Position numbers and translations under genes: made by a program. Positions 9,027 through 17,780 of a stretch of 64,000 bases of DNA are shown piece after piece (positions within the stretch are counted from its first letter, which is position 1; every line of letters begins with the position of its first letter). The notes under the pieces were generated by a model, which saw only the letters and a program-made list of their open reading frames with translations, was not told where the DNA came from and ran no database searches. The DNA comes from WRDF01 sp031552235. Lineage in GTDB: Bacteria > Bacteroidota > Bacteroidia > Bacteroidales > Rikenellaceae. The DNA is taken from the NCBI GenBank assembly GCA_031552235.1, contig JAVBMR010000026.1, positions 7,937 to 71,936 of the forward strand. The letters are read 5' to 3'.

Positions 9027-10175
9027 TTATTTCCCTTTCTTGGGCGATGACGGCCGTGTGGATGGGTTCTTGGGACTTTTGCGGTTGCCTGAGGGCCGGC
9101 CGCCGTCGACAGTCCTGTGCGTCTTGGTCGTGGAGGCCCGGCTTGTTTTGGAGGCGGGAGACTGCTGCGGCCGGCCCTCTGCCGCCCCGCGCTCCTTGCC
9201 ATCCATAGCATGGCGTGATTTGCCGCTTGTTGTTGCGTGCGGCTTGGCGACGGCAACCCTGTGTGTTTTGGTTGCAGTGGCCCGGGCTGTTTTGCCTTCG
9301 GGATCTCGCTGCGGCCGAGAATCGGCCGCAATGGGTGTTATTCCGTAACCCCTGTCTTCTGTAGTCCCATGGACTTTGCCGCCACGGCGGTACTGCGAGT
9401 AAGATCCCGGCTTTTTCTGCTGACTGGGTCTTGCCCGGAACGCTTTTTTCTCGTCCGACGCCTCTTCCGTCCCCGACGACTGGGCCAGCAAAGCATGCAT
9501 CTCCCTCGCCTCTTCGGTCGTGAGATGCCTCCAGCGTCCTGTTTCGAGGTTGCCCAGCGATATGTTCAGCACCTTTACGCGCTTTAGCTTTGCCACCTTA
9601 TAGCCCAAAACATGGCACATGCGCCGGATCTGGCGGTTCAGCCCCTGGGTGAGATGTATGACGAATGTCGTTTCTTTTGTGCGGAATATTTTGCAGGGCT
9701 TCGTGGTCACGCCGAGGATATTGACCCCGCCGGCCATGTGGGACAGAAACTCAGCAGTGATGGGTTTGTCCACGGTCACGACATACTCCTTTGGGTTGTT
9801 GTTGCCCGCCCGGAGTATCTTGTTGACTATATCCCCGTCGTTCGTCAGCAGTATCAGCCCTTCGGAATCCTTGTCGAGCCTTCCGACGGGGAATATCCGT
9901 TCCTTATAGCCCAAAAAGTCTATGATATTGGTCTTGTCGCTTCGTTCGCTGGTGCATGTGACACCGACGGGCTTGTTACAGGCGATGTAAACAGGGCTTT
10001 TTTTCCTCTTGCCGACTTTTTCCCCGTCGACTTCCACCAGATCCATATCGCCGACCATGTCGCCCAGAACAGCCTCGCGGCCGTTTATGGTTACCCGCCC
10101 CTGCGAGATATAGTTGTCGGCTTCCCTACGGGAGCAGTAGCCGGCATCGGTAATGTATTTGTTCAGTCGCTTCAT
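9027..10175 (-). CDS. rluF: 23S rRNA pseudouridine synthase, RluF-like, with a long basic tail
   Basis: This gene encodes 382 residues. Residues 1-60 form an S4 RNA-binding domain (MKRLNKYITDAGYCSRREAD). The catalytic domain carries GRLDKDSEGLILLTNDGD, with the nucleophilic Asp in GRLD, and GLNRQIRRMCHVLGY, as in RluF, which modifies 23S rRNA U2604 in E. coli. I start at the ATG at 10173-10175 because the homology begins there; a TACATTTG box lies just upstream (10200-10207). The last 130-140 residues are Lys/Arg/Ser/Thr/Ala-rich with repeating KTHR segments and probably disordered. RsuA-family proteins of Bacteroidota often have such tails. The exact target uridine is inferred from homology. 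Confidence 0.88.
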   Translation of the reverse strand: MKRLNKYITDAGYCSRREADNYISQGRVTINGREAVLGDMVGDMDLVEVDGEKVGKRKKSPVYIACNKPVGVTCTSERSDKTNIIDFLGYKERIFPVGRLDKDSEGLILLTNDGDIVNKILRAGNNNPKEYVVTVDKPITAEFLSHMAGGVNILGVTTKPCKIFRTKETTFVIHLTQGLNRQIRRMCHVLGYKVAKLKRVKVLNISLGNLETGRWRHLTTEEAREMHALLAQSSGTEEASDEKKAFRARPSQQKKPGSYSQYRRGGKVHGTTEDRGYGITPIAADSRPQRDPEGKTARATATKTHRVAVAKPHATTSGKSRHAMDGKERGAAEGRPQQSPASKTSRASTTKTHRTVDGGRPSGNRKSPKNPSTRPSSPKKGK

Positions 10176-10199
10176 CGGTTTCGGTATCGTTTGACAGGG

Positions 10200-10207
10200 C
10201 AAATGTA
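10200..10207 (-). promoter_or_regulatory. -7 box for rluF
   Basis: TACATTTG on the minus strand, 25 nt upstream of the rluF start. Confidence 0.6.
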
Positions 10208-10240
10208 GTGTTAATATGTCATCTATTGCGGCGACAGAAC

Positions 10241-10276
10241 AAAAAAGGCCGGGAAATATTTCCCGGCCTTTTTTGT
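10241..10276. terminator. Intrinsic terminator after the 10296-11942 lipoprotein gene
   Basis: A perfect hairpin with AAGGCCGGGAAAT and ATTTCCCGGCCTT arms, flanked by A and T runs so that it could act in both directions. Confidence 0.85.
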
Positions 10277-10295
10277 TTGTGCTTAGAATGAAATA

Positions 10296-11942
10296 TTATT
10301 GCCTTGTATCCCTGTATACCCTGAACCAAAGGTCCCACTTTCTGTTGTGGCTACTGCTTCGGTAATAGTAGATGGGTGCGGCTGCCGTGCCTGGGTTTTC
10401 CGGATTTACCCAGTTCCAGATTCCGTGCATGAAGTTATTGAAAGTACCGTCTGTTGGCCTGTTCCAGCTGGCGTTCAATATGTTTATGTCTACAAACGGT
10501 TCTCCGTCGATCCCGTATACGCTGGCCGGTACTATAAATATGGCCGCTCCGTTACCGCTTTCTATTTGGCTGGCGGTTATTTGGGCTGTAGTCGGTCGGT
10601 TCGGGGTCTCTTTTGCCCAACTGAACTCTTTGTTGCACGGGAACTTACAACTGATGCTGGGGGTTCCGTTGCCAAGCGGCATGTAGTACATGTCCAGACT
10701 TTCGTATTTGTTGAACAGGATAAGTCCGCTTCTGAAGAATTTGGCGAAGTCGCTTCGTTTTGTAAGGTCCGCGCTTGTCGTATCGGCATTTACCTTCACG
10801 AAATAGCGATCCTGACCGGCAAAGAATTTCTTTTCGAAAGTGAATCCGTCGTCGAAAGAAGCCTGATGTCTCGGCAGCATGTTCCAGGATGGGTCTCCCG
10901 TCTGCACATACAGGCTCTGCAGCCTGGTGCGTCCTCTTATGCCGTAATTCTGGTCGATCCCGAATTCGACATTTACCCACTTGTAGGGATGTGCCGGATC
11001 GCTGCCCATTAGTATTTCTTCGATGGGGTTCTGGATCCTCTTGATGTATACGAAGGTAGTGTCGGTTTCCGTTTCTGTCTCGTCGCCAAGGATAAATCCG
11101 TCGGGGAGGTTGTTGAACGTTACGCCAAAGCGGTGTGTGTAACCGGTGGGCCAGCTTGCTTCCCTTTCGAAAACGGGAACTTCATCCGCCGCCGCGGTGC
11201 TGTTGGGATTTGTCGTGTTGACACACCTTATACGTATTGTTTTCGAGCCTTCGTTATTTCCTTCCTCCACTACAAACGAGTTGCCGTTCTCGACATACCA
11301 TGCACGGCTGTTAGCGTTTGTTATGTGGGGGGCGTTCGTGTTTGCTGCCGTCCCGATCACGGCTATGTTGATAGTAATGTCTTCCGGCGTGCGGTATTCA
11401 TTGCCCGTGACTTCGCCCCTGAGTTTGAAGTCTATGGTAACGTTGGAGTATTCGCGTGTCAGATATTCTTTAGCTTTGAAAGTCACCTTGACGTTTTCCC
11501 TTTTGTCGAGTTTTACCAGCAACTGCTTGTTGTTGCCCAACGCGTAGCTGTCGTCGATGCTCCTTACGAGGTTGACCTGGGATTGTACGGGAGAGGCGTT
11601 GACGTTGAGGTGTTTCAGGGTAAGGGTGGCTTCCGTGTCGCCCTGAGTGATTTTAACGTAATGCCTTGCATCTGCGGTGATACCTTCGGGCAAGCCTACG
11701 AACTCGAAATGCCTGTTCTCGGTCGCATTGCCCAGCAGGTAGAAAGGTATCACGAGATCCTTTGTGGCAGGTTTGCTGAGTACTATCTTTACGGTGATCT
11801 CGCCCATGAACGGAAGTACTTCCTGGGCTGTTTGGAATGTCACTTCCGGCACGTTCAATTTGCCTTCGTTGTCTTCGTAAGACTCGCACGAGAAGAACAT
11901 CGCAGTCACACCTAAGAGTAGCAAGGGTAAAAGTTTTTTCAT
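10296..11942 (-). CDS. Exported lipoprotein with repeated beta-sandwich-like regions, function unknown
   Basis: A protein of 548 residues. The N-terminus is a lipoprotein signal peptide (MKKLLPLLLLGVTAMFFSCES, lipid-bearing Cys at about 18). The next ~230 residues read like tandem immunoglobulin-like or Calx-beta-like domains common in Bacteroidota surface lipoproteins (VTFQTAQEVLPFMGEITVKI and VKVTFKAKEYLTREYSNVTI are parallel segments). The C-terminal half has no motif I recognise; its ending is rich in Trp, Tyr and Ser. There is no SusC/SusD partner next to it, so a carbohydrate-uptake role is not supported. I use the ATG at 11942 because the signal peptide starts there. A TATATTTG box at 12148-12155 would give a leader of about 200 nt. 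Confidence 0.75.
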   Translation of the reverse strand: MKKLLPLLLLGVTAMFFSCESYEDNEGKLNVPEVTFQTAQEVLPFMGEITVKIVLSKPATKDLVIPFYLLGNATENRHFEFVGLPEGITADARHYVKITQGDTEATLTLKHLNVNASPVQSQVNLVRSIDDSYALGNNKQLLVKLDKRENVKVTFKAKEYLTREYSNVTIDFKLRGEVTGNEYRTPEDITINIAVIGTAANTNAPHITNANSRAWYVENGNSFVVEEGNNEGSKTIRIRCVNTTNPNSTAAADEVPVFEREASWPTGYTHRFGVTFNNLPDGFILGDETETETDTTFVYIKRIQNPIEEILMGSDPAHPYKWVNVEFGIDQNYGIRGRTRLQSLYVQTGDPSWNMLPRHQASFDDGFTFEKKFFAGQDRYFVKVNADTTSADLTKRSDFAKFFRSGLILFNKYESLDMYYMPLGNGTPSISCKFPCNKEFSWAKETPNRPTTAQITASQIESGNGAAIFIVPASVYGIDGEPFVDINILNASWNRPTDGTFNNFMHGIWNWVNPENPGTAAAPIYYYRSSSHNRKWDLWFRVYRDTRQ

Positions 11943-12147
11943 CGTGTTTATTAGTTTTAGGTTATTCTTGGTTAATTTTTTAAGTTTTGGTCTTTTCAAT
12001 ATACGATACGCCTATCCATTAAACGGCGGTGCGGTAGTATTTATTTTGCGGCTCACGGGACTTTTAAACCCTGTCGAGCGGGACAAACCACACCGGTTCC
12101 CGGTGGTTGCCGCCGCAGGAGTGTCCCCAGAGCAAAATGCCCTAACG

Positions 12148-12155
12148 CAAATATA
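12148..12155 (-). promoter_or_regulatory. Candidate -7 box for the 10296-11942 lipoprotein gene
   Basis: TATATTTG on the minus strand. The leader (11943-12147) carries a GC-rich CCGGTTCCCGGTGG-type inverted segment near 12090-12106. Nothing else is evident in 11943-12293. Confidence 0.4.
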
Positions 12156-12293
12156 AACATTATGAACGTAAAACAAATTCTTTTTGCAAATAAATATAAA
12201 AAATGGTCAAAACGTTCGATTCCGCGACCAAATTTGTGTAGGTCCGCCATGTGTGAGCGTGCTTTTGAGCTGCCTGAGCCAGTGCATGGCGAG

Positions 12294-12338
12294 AAAAATG
12301 CGGATGCCCCGAAAAGTCCGAGGGGCATCCGCATTTTT
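12294..12338. terminator. Intrinsic terminator after efp
   Basis: Arms ATGCGGATGCCCC and GGGGCATCCGCAT, with A and T runs on either side. It lies 25 nt beyond the efp stop codon. Confidence 0.9.
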
Positions 12339-12363
12339 AATTTGCGCGCCTGAACGCTGCTCG

Positions 12364-12933
12364 CTATTGCTTGATCCTTTCGTAGTATTCGCGGGTGCGC
12401 GTGTCGACGCGGATCTTTTCGCCTGTGGTAATGAACAGCGGTACGCGTACCGTCGCGCCGGTATTCACCGTGGCCGCTTTGAGCGAGTTGGACGAAGCGG
12501 TGTCGCCCTTGATGCCCGGTTCGGTGTACGTCACCTCCATGTCGATGATGGGGGGGAGTTCTGCCGAAAGCACCTGGTCCTTGTCCGTGTGGAACATTAC
12601 CTCCACGACCTGCCCTTCGGCCATAAGGTCGGCGTTGTCGATGAGGTTCTTGTCTATCGCGATCTGTTCGAAAGTTTCGGTGTGCATGAAGTTGCTGCCC
12701 ATGTCGTCGTCGTAAAGGTACTGGTAGGGACGGCGTTCCACGCGTACAGGCTCGATCTTTTCGCCTGCCGAGAAGGTGTTGTCTATCAGGCGTCCGTTCT
12801 CAAGGTTCTTGAGTTTCGTGCGAACGAAGGCCGGGCCTTTGCCGGGTTTGACGTGCTGGAATTCTACTACACAGAATGTTTTGCCGTTAAGCTCGATGCA
12901 CATTCCGTTCTTTATATCCGCGGTTGTTGCCAT
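12364..12933 (-). CDS. efp: Translation elongation factor P
   Basis: A protein of 189 residues, the standard EF-P length. EF-P relieves ribosome stalling at polyproline stretches. The N-terminal KOW-like domain has the tip loop KPGKGPAF, placing the functional, often modified, lysine at position 32. Two OB domains follow, with the family's PIIDMEVTYTEPG and C-terminal VPLFITTGEKIRVDTRTREY. The ATG at 12933 is chosen because the extra 18 upstream codons are not part of the family and overlap a TACTTTTG promoter box (12959-12966). No EpmA/EpmB-type modification genes are nearby, so the lysine modification route cannot be judged here. Confidence 0.97.
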   Translation of the reverse strand: MATTADIKNGMCIELNGKTFCVVEFQHVKPGKGPAFVRTKLKNLENGRLIDNTFSAGEKIEPVRVERRPYQYLYDDDMGSNFMHTETFEQIAIDKNLIDNADLMAEGQVVEVMFHTDKDQVLSAELPPIIDMEVTYTEPGIKGDTASSNSLKAATVNTGATVRVPLFITTGEKIRVDTRTREYYERIKQ

Positions 12934-12958
12934 TTGCTGGTTTTTTTGTGTTAGGCTA

Positions 12959-12966
12959 CAAAAGTA
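12959..12966 (-). promoter_or_regulatory. -7 box for efp
   Basis: TACTTTTG on the minus strand, 25 nt upstream of the efp ATG. Confidence 0.7.
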
Positions 12967-13021
12967 ATGAAAAAATCGGGAAGTCAAATAATTGGTTGGC
13001 CGACAAAGACAAAAAAGAAAC

Positions 13022-13212
13022 GCTTGTCAGCAAGAATACCCCTGCTGTTTTCTTGGGTCTCCAAATGTTGCGTCCCATTTTGCTTGCCGGGTATTAATTC
13101 ATTCCCGGCGACTGCATGTGGCAGCCGCGGTCTTTGCAATACCTCGCAGGTTACTTTTGGATTGTTTACTGGGGAAGTCCGTCGCGCCGCAAATTGTATC
13201 TTGCGGATAAGC
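13022..13212. repeat. Copy 3 of the GCTTATCCGCAA-ended family, compact with both inverted ends
   Basis: A 191-bp element beginning GCTTGTCAGCAAGAATACCC and ending TATCTTGCGGATAAGC, so its termini are imperfect inverted repeats. It has no coding capacity that I trust. It lies between efp and asd. After it, 13213-13318 holds a hairpin (CCTCCATGC/GCATGGAGG, about 13226-13249) that could be the asd terminator. Confidence 0.65.
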
Positions 13213-13318
13213 ATGAAAAAGAAACCTCCATGCTGTTGCCGGCATGGAGGTTTGCTATGAAGGATACTTTCCTTAGTGGTTATTTCGCGCCGAGAAATGA
13301 CAGCGAGAGATAGACGGG

Positions 13319-14320
13319 TTACCTGTTCTTGATCACATACTCGGCGATCTGCACGGCGTTGAGCGCCGCTCCCTTGCGGATCTGGTCGCTCACGCTCCAG
13401 AAAGTCAAGCCGTTGGGGTTCGAGATGTCTTTGCGCACACGTCCCACATATACGGGGTCGCAGCCCGCGAGCATCAGCGGCATGGGGTATTCTTTGCTGG
13501 CCGGGTTGTCGAGAAGAACGACGCCTTCTGCTTTCTCGAAAGCCTCTTTGGCCTGCTCCACCGAGATAGGCTTTTCGGTTTCGACCCAGATGCTTTCCGA
13601 GTGGGCACGCATTACCGGTACGCGCACGCATGTCGCGCTCACCTCCACGTCCGAGTGCATGATCTTGCGCGTTTCGTTGAACATCTTCATCTCTTCCTTC
13701 GTGTATCCGTTGTCGGTGAAGACGTCTATCTGGGGGATGACGTTGTATGCAAGCTGGTAGGCGAATTTGTTCACCGTGGGTTTTTTGCCTTCGACGAGTT
13801 CCCTGTACTGCATTTCGAGCTCGTCCATAGCTGCCGCGCCCGCGCCGCTCGCCGACTGGTAGCTCGACACATGCACGCGTTTGATGTGTGAAAGATCCTC
13901 GATAGCCTTCAGCGCCACGACCATCTGGATGGTGGTGCAGTTCGGGTTGGCGATAACGTTGCGCGGAGCGTCGAACGCGTCCTTCGGGTTCACTTCGGGA
14001 ACGACCAAAGGCACGTCGCTGTCCATGCGGAACGCGCTTGAGTTGTCGATCATCAGGGCGCCGTGCTTTGTGATGGTCTTTTCGAATTCTTTCGAGGTTC
14101 CTGCGCCTGCCGAGGCGAATGCAATGCCGACGCCTTTGAAATCGTCGTTATGGGCGAGGAGCCTCACTTCGATCTCCTTGCCTTTGAACATATATTTTTT
14201 GCCCGCGCTGCGTTCCGAGCCGAACAGCAGGAGTTCGTCTGCGGGGAAGTTGCGCTCTTCGAGCATCTTTAAAAGTTCCTGTCCTACGGCGCCGCTCGCG
14301 CCAACGATTGCTACCTTCAT
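13319..14320 (-). CDS. asd: Aspartate-semialdehyde dehydrogenase
   Basis: This enzyme of 333 residues reduces aspartyl phosphate to aspartate semialdehyde with NADPH, the branch point to lysine/diaminopimelate, threonine and methionine. The N-terminus has the nucleotide-binding GASGAVGQELL, and the catalytic cysteine lies in NPNCTTIQ. SYQSASGAGAAAMDEL and the substrate-binding Arg/His region (VPVMRAHSESIWVE) are also typical. Its length and the GASGAVG motif fit the bacterial Asd of this size class. A TACTTTTG box lies about 140 nt upstream (14458-14465). It is monocistronic as far as can be seen. Confidence 0.97.
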   Translation of the reverse strand: MKVAIVGASGAVGQELLKMLEERNFPADELLLFGSERSAGKKYMFKGKEIEVRLLAHNDDFKGVGIAFASAGAGTSKEFEKTITKHGALMIDNSSAFRMDSDVPLVVPEVNPKDAFDAPRNVIANPNCTTIQMVVALKAIEDLSHIKRVHVSSYQSASGAGAAAMDELEMQYRELVEGKKPTVNKFAYQLAYNVIPQIDVFTDNGYTKEEMKMFNETRKIMHSDVEVSATCVRVPVMRAHSESIWVETEKPISVEQAKEAFEKAEGVVLLDNPASKEYPMPLMLAGCDPVYVGRVRKDISNPNGLTFWSVSDQIRKGAALNAVQIAEYVIKNR

Positions 14321-14457
14321 TTTTTTACAATCAGTTACTTATATGTTATAATTTTTCCGGGCTTCGTTCGGCGGTATTAGTGCCTGCGAAGTGCGCTTTG
14401 GGCTACTGTGTTGTCAGTCAGTCGCTTGTCGTGTCGTCGGCGTCAGTCCCGGGATGG

Positions 14458-14465
14458 CAAAAGTA
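14458..14465 (-). promoter_or_regulatory. -7 box for asd
   Basis: TACTTTTG on the minus strand, leaving a leader of about 130 nt. Confidence 0.5.
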
Positions 14466-14691
14466 ATAAAAAACAAGCAGTTATGCACTATCCGCGCCAT
14501 TAATTTGCGATTAAGCGTGTTTTGCGGTGTTTATAGTTCGGTCTGTTGCTGGCGGAGGGCGTAGTTTCGAATTACAGCCCTTTGGGAGTGCATCGACGTT
14601 CACGCTCTATCAGGGGCGCTGTAGCGACCAGCCCGGTGCGTGTGGCGGCGGCTGGCTGACGGTGTCACCGAAGCGACACCGATAAATAACC

Positions 14692-14855
14692 GAACTATCC
14701 TCTTTAGGCTTGTTCTAATCTTTTTTCTGTCCGACGCCAGCGGAGGATGTATTTAGCCGCAGGCAGAATATCAGCCCTCCGCGCCGGGTGGCGTCGGACT
14801 GACGGCTTGCTTCGCAAGCCGAAACCAATAACAACAAACCTAAAGGGGACGTTTC
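14692..14855. mobile_element. MITE-like element, copy 1 (diverged ends)
   Basis: About 164 bp. The left end is GAACTATCCTCTTTAGGCTT. The right end, read on the other strand, is GAAACGTCCCCTTTAGGTTT. The interior (CGACGCC..GCGGAGG, ATTTAGCCGCAGGC, CCTCCGCGCCGGGTGGCGTC, GGCTTGC..GCAAGCC) is the reverse complement of the interior of the copy at 39615-39773. No transposase is encoded. The neighbouring 14500-14690 holds GC-rich hairpins (GGTGTCACCG/AAGCGACACC) but no gene. Confidence 0.75.
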
Positions 14856-14900
14856 TGTTAAATAAAATGGCAGATTCTGATGATATAAGCACAAACAACA

Positions 14901-14930
14901 AGGCCGGCGCTTATTTATAAGCGCCGGCCT
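14901..14930. terminator. Intrinsic terminator after the DUF4837 gene
   Basis: Arms AGGCCGGCGCTTA and TAAGCGCCGGCCT, lying 26 nt beyond the stop codon of the minus-strand gene. Confidence 0.8.
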
Positions 14931-14955
14931 GTGTACGGTTGACGTGTCCCCAGTG

Positions 14956-16023
14956 TTATTCCGACACGGGGGCTTCGGGTGTCTCCGCGGCCTGGCCCTC
15001 TCCGGGCGCTTCCGCCGCCTGGGCGGCCTTGTCCGACGGGAACGATACGCCGTACATCAGGTGCTGGAGTTCGCGGTAGTAGTTGCGCTTCATCTTGCCG
15101 TGGTTGGGCGAGAGGATGTACATGTCGATGGTCACGACCTGCCGTGTGTCGGCGTCCAGCGTCGAGTAGCTTATGAACGGGCCGCCGTAGAAGTCGCCCT
15201 GCATGTCCCAGAAACCGCGCATCTCGGCCCAGTCGCGCCCGTTGATGCGTTTGTACGTCACGATGGGGGTAAACACTTTCGCGGTTGTCATGTACGAACC
15301 TTTATTCGTGCCCTCTATCTTTCCCAGAAACTCGTTGCGGCGCTTGAGCAGCGAGTCGACCATGAAATTCGAACGGTCGGTGTAGGGGTATTTGTATATC
15401 ATCACTCCCTGCTCTGCTTCCTGGTAGTGTTTGCGTAGCCACATGAAGTCTGCCGTGGCGTTGGCCTCGGCGTTGACATACGCGCTCGGGACGACCATGT
15501 CGAACCCGAACTTTTCGAATATCGCTTTGTTGAGGGTGGGATTTTGCAGTTTTTTATTGAGCGCTACCGAACGGTTCCTCTCCGTGATCTCGAATATGGA
15601 CTGGAGTTCTTTCCTGTGGTCCGACACATATTGCGTGAGCGACTGCGCGTCCGGCGCTGAGAGGGTCACGATGATCTGCGGTGCCGAATAGACGTCGTAC
15701 TGCGCGTGCATCCCGGGTTCGGTGTATTCATCGCCCGTATCGACCATTATTACATTGCGGTGCAGGCGGAGCATGTTGATGAAGTTGCTCGGGCCGATGC
15801 GGCTTACGGTATACATCGGCTCGGGGGCGTTCAGCACGGGGATGGTTTCCCCAAGGATGGACCTGACCGTGTCTTCGAGGGCGCCGTCCCAGTCGCGGGT
15901 GGCCGCGACCACGATTATTTCATAGGGTTTGCCCTGCGCGGCCTGTTTTTTATTTTCCCCCATGCACGAGGCGAGCGCCAGTATCGCAACGGCGATTAAC
16001 GGTATGATGCGGATCGGTTTCAT
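14956..16023 (-). CDS. DUF4837 family lipoprotein
   Basis: A protein of 355 residues with a lipoprotein signal (MKPIRIIPLIAVAILALASC, Cys20). The rest matches the Bacteroidota-restricted DUF4837 family as I know it: an N-terminal YEIIVVA..DWDG segment, PEPMYTVSRI, a central helical region (SDHRKELQSIFEITER), and a C-terminal part with GFWDMQGDFYGGPFISY. The function of the family is not established. The C-terminal 25 residues are Ala/Glu/Pro-rich and probably disordered. A TATCTTTG box lies 24 nt upstream (16047-16054), so it has its own promoter. Confidence 0.85.
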   Translation of the reverse strand: MKPIRIIPLIAVAILALASCMGENKKQAAQGKPYEIIVVAATRDWDGALEDTVRSILGETIPVLNAPEPMYTVSRIGPSNFINMLRLHRNVIMVDTGDEYTEPGMHAQYDVYSAPQIIVTLSAPDAQSLTQYVSDHRKELQSIFEITERNRSVALNKKLQNPTLNKAIFEKFGFDMVVPSAYVNAEANATADFMWLRKHYQEAEQGVMIYKYPYTDRSNFMVDSLLKRRNEFLGKIEGTNKGSYMTTAKVFTPIVTYKRINGRDWAEMRGFWDMQGDFYGGPFISYSTLDADTRQVVTIDMYILSPNHGKMKRNYYRELQHLMYGVSFPSDKAAQAAEAPGEGQAAETPEAPVSE

Positions 16024-16046
16024 TTCGATGTCAATAGCTTATACGG

Positions 16047-16054
16047 CAAAGATA
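16047..16054 (-). promoter_or_regulatory. -7 box for the DUF4837 gene
   Basis: TATCTTTG on the minus strand, 24 nt upstream of the ATG. Confidence 0.65.
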
Positions 16055-16186
16055 ACCATTTTTGCGGAACCGCAATATCCGTTGGCCCATTTAATCTCTA
16101 AGGGTTGAATTCCACGCAGCGTGCCGCGGGGTCGGTTGTTGGTAAGTATACAGGCATGCCGTTATTGACAATCCGGATAATGGTAC

Positions 16187-16194
16187 TAACTTTG
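16187..16194 (+). promoter_or_regulatory. -7 box for the polysaccharide deacetylase
   Basis: TAACTTTG, with TTGACA at 16165-16170 upstream. It lies 30 nt before the chosen ATG and is divergent to the DUF4837 promoter. Confidence 0.6.
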
Positions 16195-16224
16195 CAGGGT
16201 TCGAACGAAAAACAGCAGGACAAG

Positions 16225-16833
16225 ATGCGCTTCACGCCGCCTAAACTTCTTAAACGAATGGCTCCCGGCCTTGTATGGAACATGGAAGGGGAGCCTGACG
16301 TGTACCTCACGTTCGACGACGGGCCCACGCCGGGCAATACCGAGTGGATAATAGAGACCCTCGCCAAGTACGACGCCAAAGCCACTTTTTTCTGCCTGGG
16401 CAAGAACGTCGAGCAGCACCCCGAAACTTTCCGGAAAATTATAGACGCCGGGCATAAGGCCGGGAACCACACGTACAGCCATCAGAAAGGCTGGGGCATG
16501 AGCCTCGAACGGTATGTGGAGGATGTCGATTTCGCGAACCAGTTCATCCGCAGCGACCTTTTCCGGCCGCCTTACGGCCGCATAAAACCGGCGCAGGCCA
16601 AGGTCATCTCGGAGCGCTACACCATCGTTATGTGGGACGTGCTGAGCCGCGATTACAGCAACCTCATCACGCCCCGCCAGTGTACGAAGAATGTGCTGAA
16701 GCATGTCAGGGCCGGGTCGATAGTGGTTTTCCACGACTCCTGGAAGTCGGCGCGCAACATGCGCTACGCCCTGCCCAGGGTACTCGAATACCTGAAGGAA
16801 AAAGGGCTGCGCTGCTCTGTAATAGAAATATAG
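16225..16833 (+). CDS. Polysaccharide deacetylase (NodB homology, carbohydrate esterase 4)
   Basis: A protein of 202 residues. The NodB signature starts at about residue 26: VYLTFDDGPTPG (catalytic Asp and metal-binding Asp), then the metal-binding pair in GNHTYSHQKG (HxxxH-type), FRPPYGR, VMWDVLSRDY and the closing SIVVFHDS. All five CE4 motifs are therefore present, so it is probably an active metal-dependent deacetylase of N-acetylated sugars, such as in peptidoglycan or exported glycans. I start at the ATG at 16225 because the upstream frame overlaps the promoter. There is no clear signal peptide, so the cellular location is open. Confidence 0.92.
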   Translation: MRFTPPKLLKRMAPGLVWNMEGEPDVYLTFDDGPTPGNTEWIIETLAKYDAKATFFCLGKNVEQHPETFRKIIDAGHKAGNHTYSHQKGWGMSLERYVEDVDFANQFIRSDLFRPPYGRIKPAQAKVISERYTIVMWDVLSRDYSNLITPRQCTKNVLKHVRAGSIVVFHDSWKSARNMRYALPRVLEYLKEKGLRCSVIEI

Positions 16834-17191
16834 GTGCATCCCGGCACACAGATCGCAATAGCGCGCAGGGACTAAAATAAGCCGAGACATATATTGTCCG
16901 ACGAATGGTGCCTTCCGGCACACGGAAAGAGTAGTGACGTTAGCTCGCACCGGAATGTTGGGAAGTGAAATAGCCTTGCCGCTCTGCCGGGGTCGCCGCA
17001 GCGACCGACTAAAAGAGAGGAGTCTTACGTGAGGTTTATTTTATAGACTTTTTTGGTTGCTTTTTACGGCAACCGACGCAGGAGTGAGAGCCTGAAAACT
17101 TGTTTTCAAGGCCGAGCGACAAGGAGGAAAAGAATTTAATGGTAAAAAGTAACGAATAAAAGAAGATTATTTATTGTTGATAAACAACGCC
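16834..17191. other. Intergenic region with a dispersed repeat and an AAAAAG/CTTTTT inverted motif
   Basis: There is no gene here. It holds dispersed repeat copy 2 (16915-16953). It also holds GGTTGCTTTTTACGGCAACC (about 17052-17071), itself a GGTTGC/GCAACC hairpin, and AATGGTAAAAAGTAAC (about 17138-17153). A contiguous version of the same motif pair occurs at 61344-61376. Confidence 0.5.
16915..16953. repeat. Dispersed 40-50-nt repeat, copy 2
   Basis: It shares GCCTTCCGGCACACGGA with copy 3 (39490-39508), and CTCGCACC followed by AATGTT with copies 3 and 4. Confidence 0.6.
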
Positions 17192-17758
17192 ATGCCAAAG
17201 CGAAGGATAATAATAGGTGTCACGGGAGCCAGCGGGTCGATATATGCCCGCCTGCTGATGGAGCATTTGCTGCGTTCGGACGAAGTCGGGGAACTGGCTG
17301 TAGTGATGAGCGCCAACGGCAAAGCCGTGACCGAATACGAGGGGCAGGTATTGCCTTCAGCCGAGGACGACCTGAGGGTGCGGGATTTCGATAACGGCGA
17401 CCTTTTTGCGCCTCCGGCATCCGGTTCGGCAGGGTATGATTCGATGGTCGTTGTGCCTTGTTCGATGGGGACTGTGGGGCGGATAGCTTCGGGCGTGTCG
17501 GACAACCTGATAACACGCGCCGCCGATGTCATGCTCAAGGAGCGCCGCCGTCTGATACTCGTCGCACGCGAGGCGCCTTACAGCACGATACACCTGCGGA
17601 ATATGACGACGATCTCCGAATGCGGCGCTATCGTGCTGCCCGCCTCGCCGTCATTTTACTCCCATCCGGCCGATGTGGAACAACTTTGCATGACAGTCGT
17701 GGAGCGTGTGCTTTCGCTGCTCGGCATCCCCGGCGACCGCTACGAGTGGGGGAAGTAA
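17192..17758 (+). CDS. ubiX: UbiX-type flavin prenyltransferase
   Basis: A protein of 188 residues. It has the family N-terminus IIIGVTGASGSIYARLLMEHL, the SANGKAV segment, VVVPCSMGTVGRIASGVSDNLI and REAPYSTIHLRNM. UbiX makes prenylated FMN from FMN and dimethylallyl phosphate, the cofactor of UbiD-type decarboxylases. No UbiD partner is in view. I start at the ATG at 17192 because the six codons before it are outside the family homology. It ends close to a minus-strand gene (17781), and the two are convergent with only about 20 nt between them. Confidence 0.92.
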   Translation: MPKRRIIIGVTGASGSIYARLLMEHLLRSDEVGELAVVMSANGKAVTEYEGQVLPSAEDDLRVRDFDNGDLFAPPASGSAGYDSMVVVPCSMGTVGRIASGVSDNLITRAADVMLKERRRLILVAREAPYSTIHLRNMTTISECGAIVLPASPSFYSHPADVEQLCMTVVERVLSLLGIPGDRYEWGK

Positions 17759-17780
17759 CCGGGGCTTCCGGCATTACACC

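Noticed and set aside
14704..14901. A small open frame across the MITE copy (and a similar one at 39519-39719)
   Set aside because: Both read through the same repeat, so their peptides look alike only because the DNA is repeated. There is no start or signal of a real gene.
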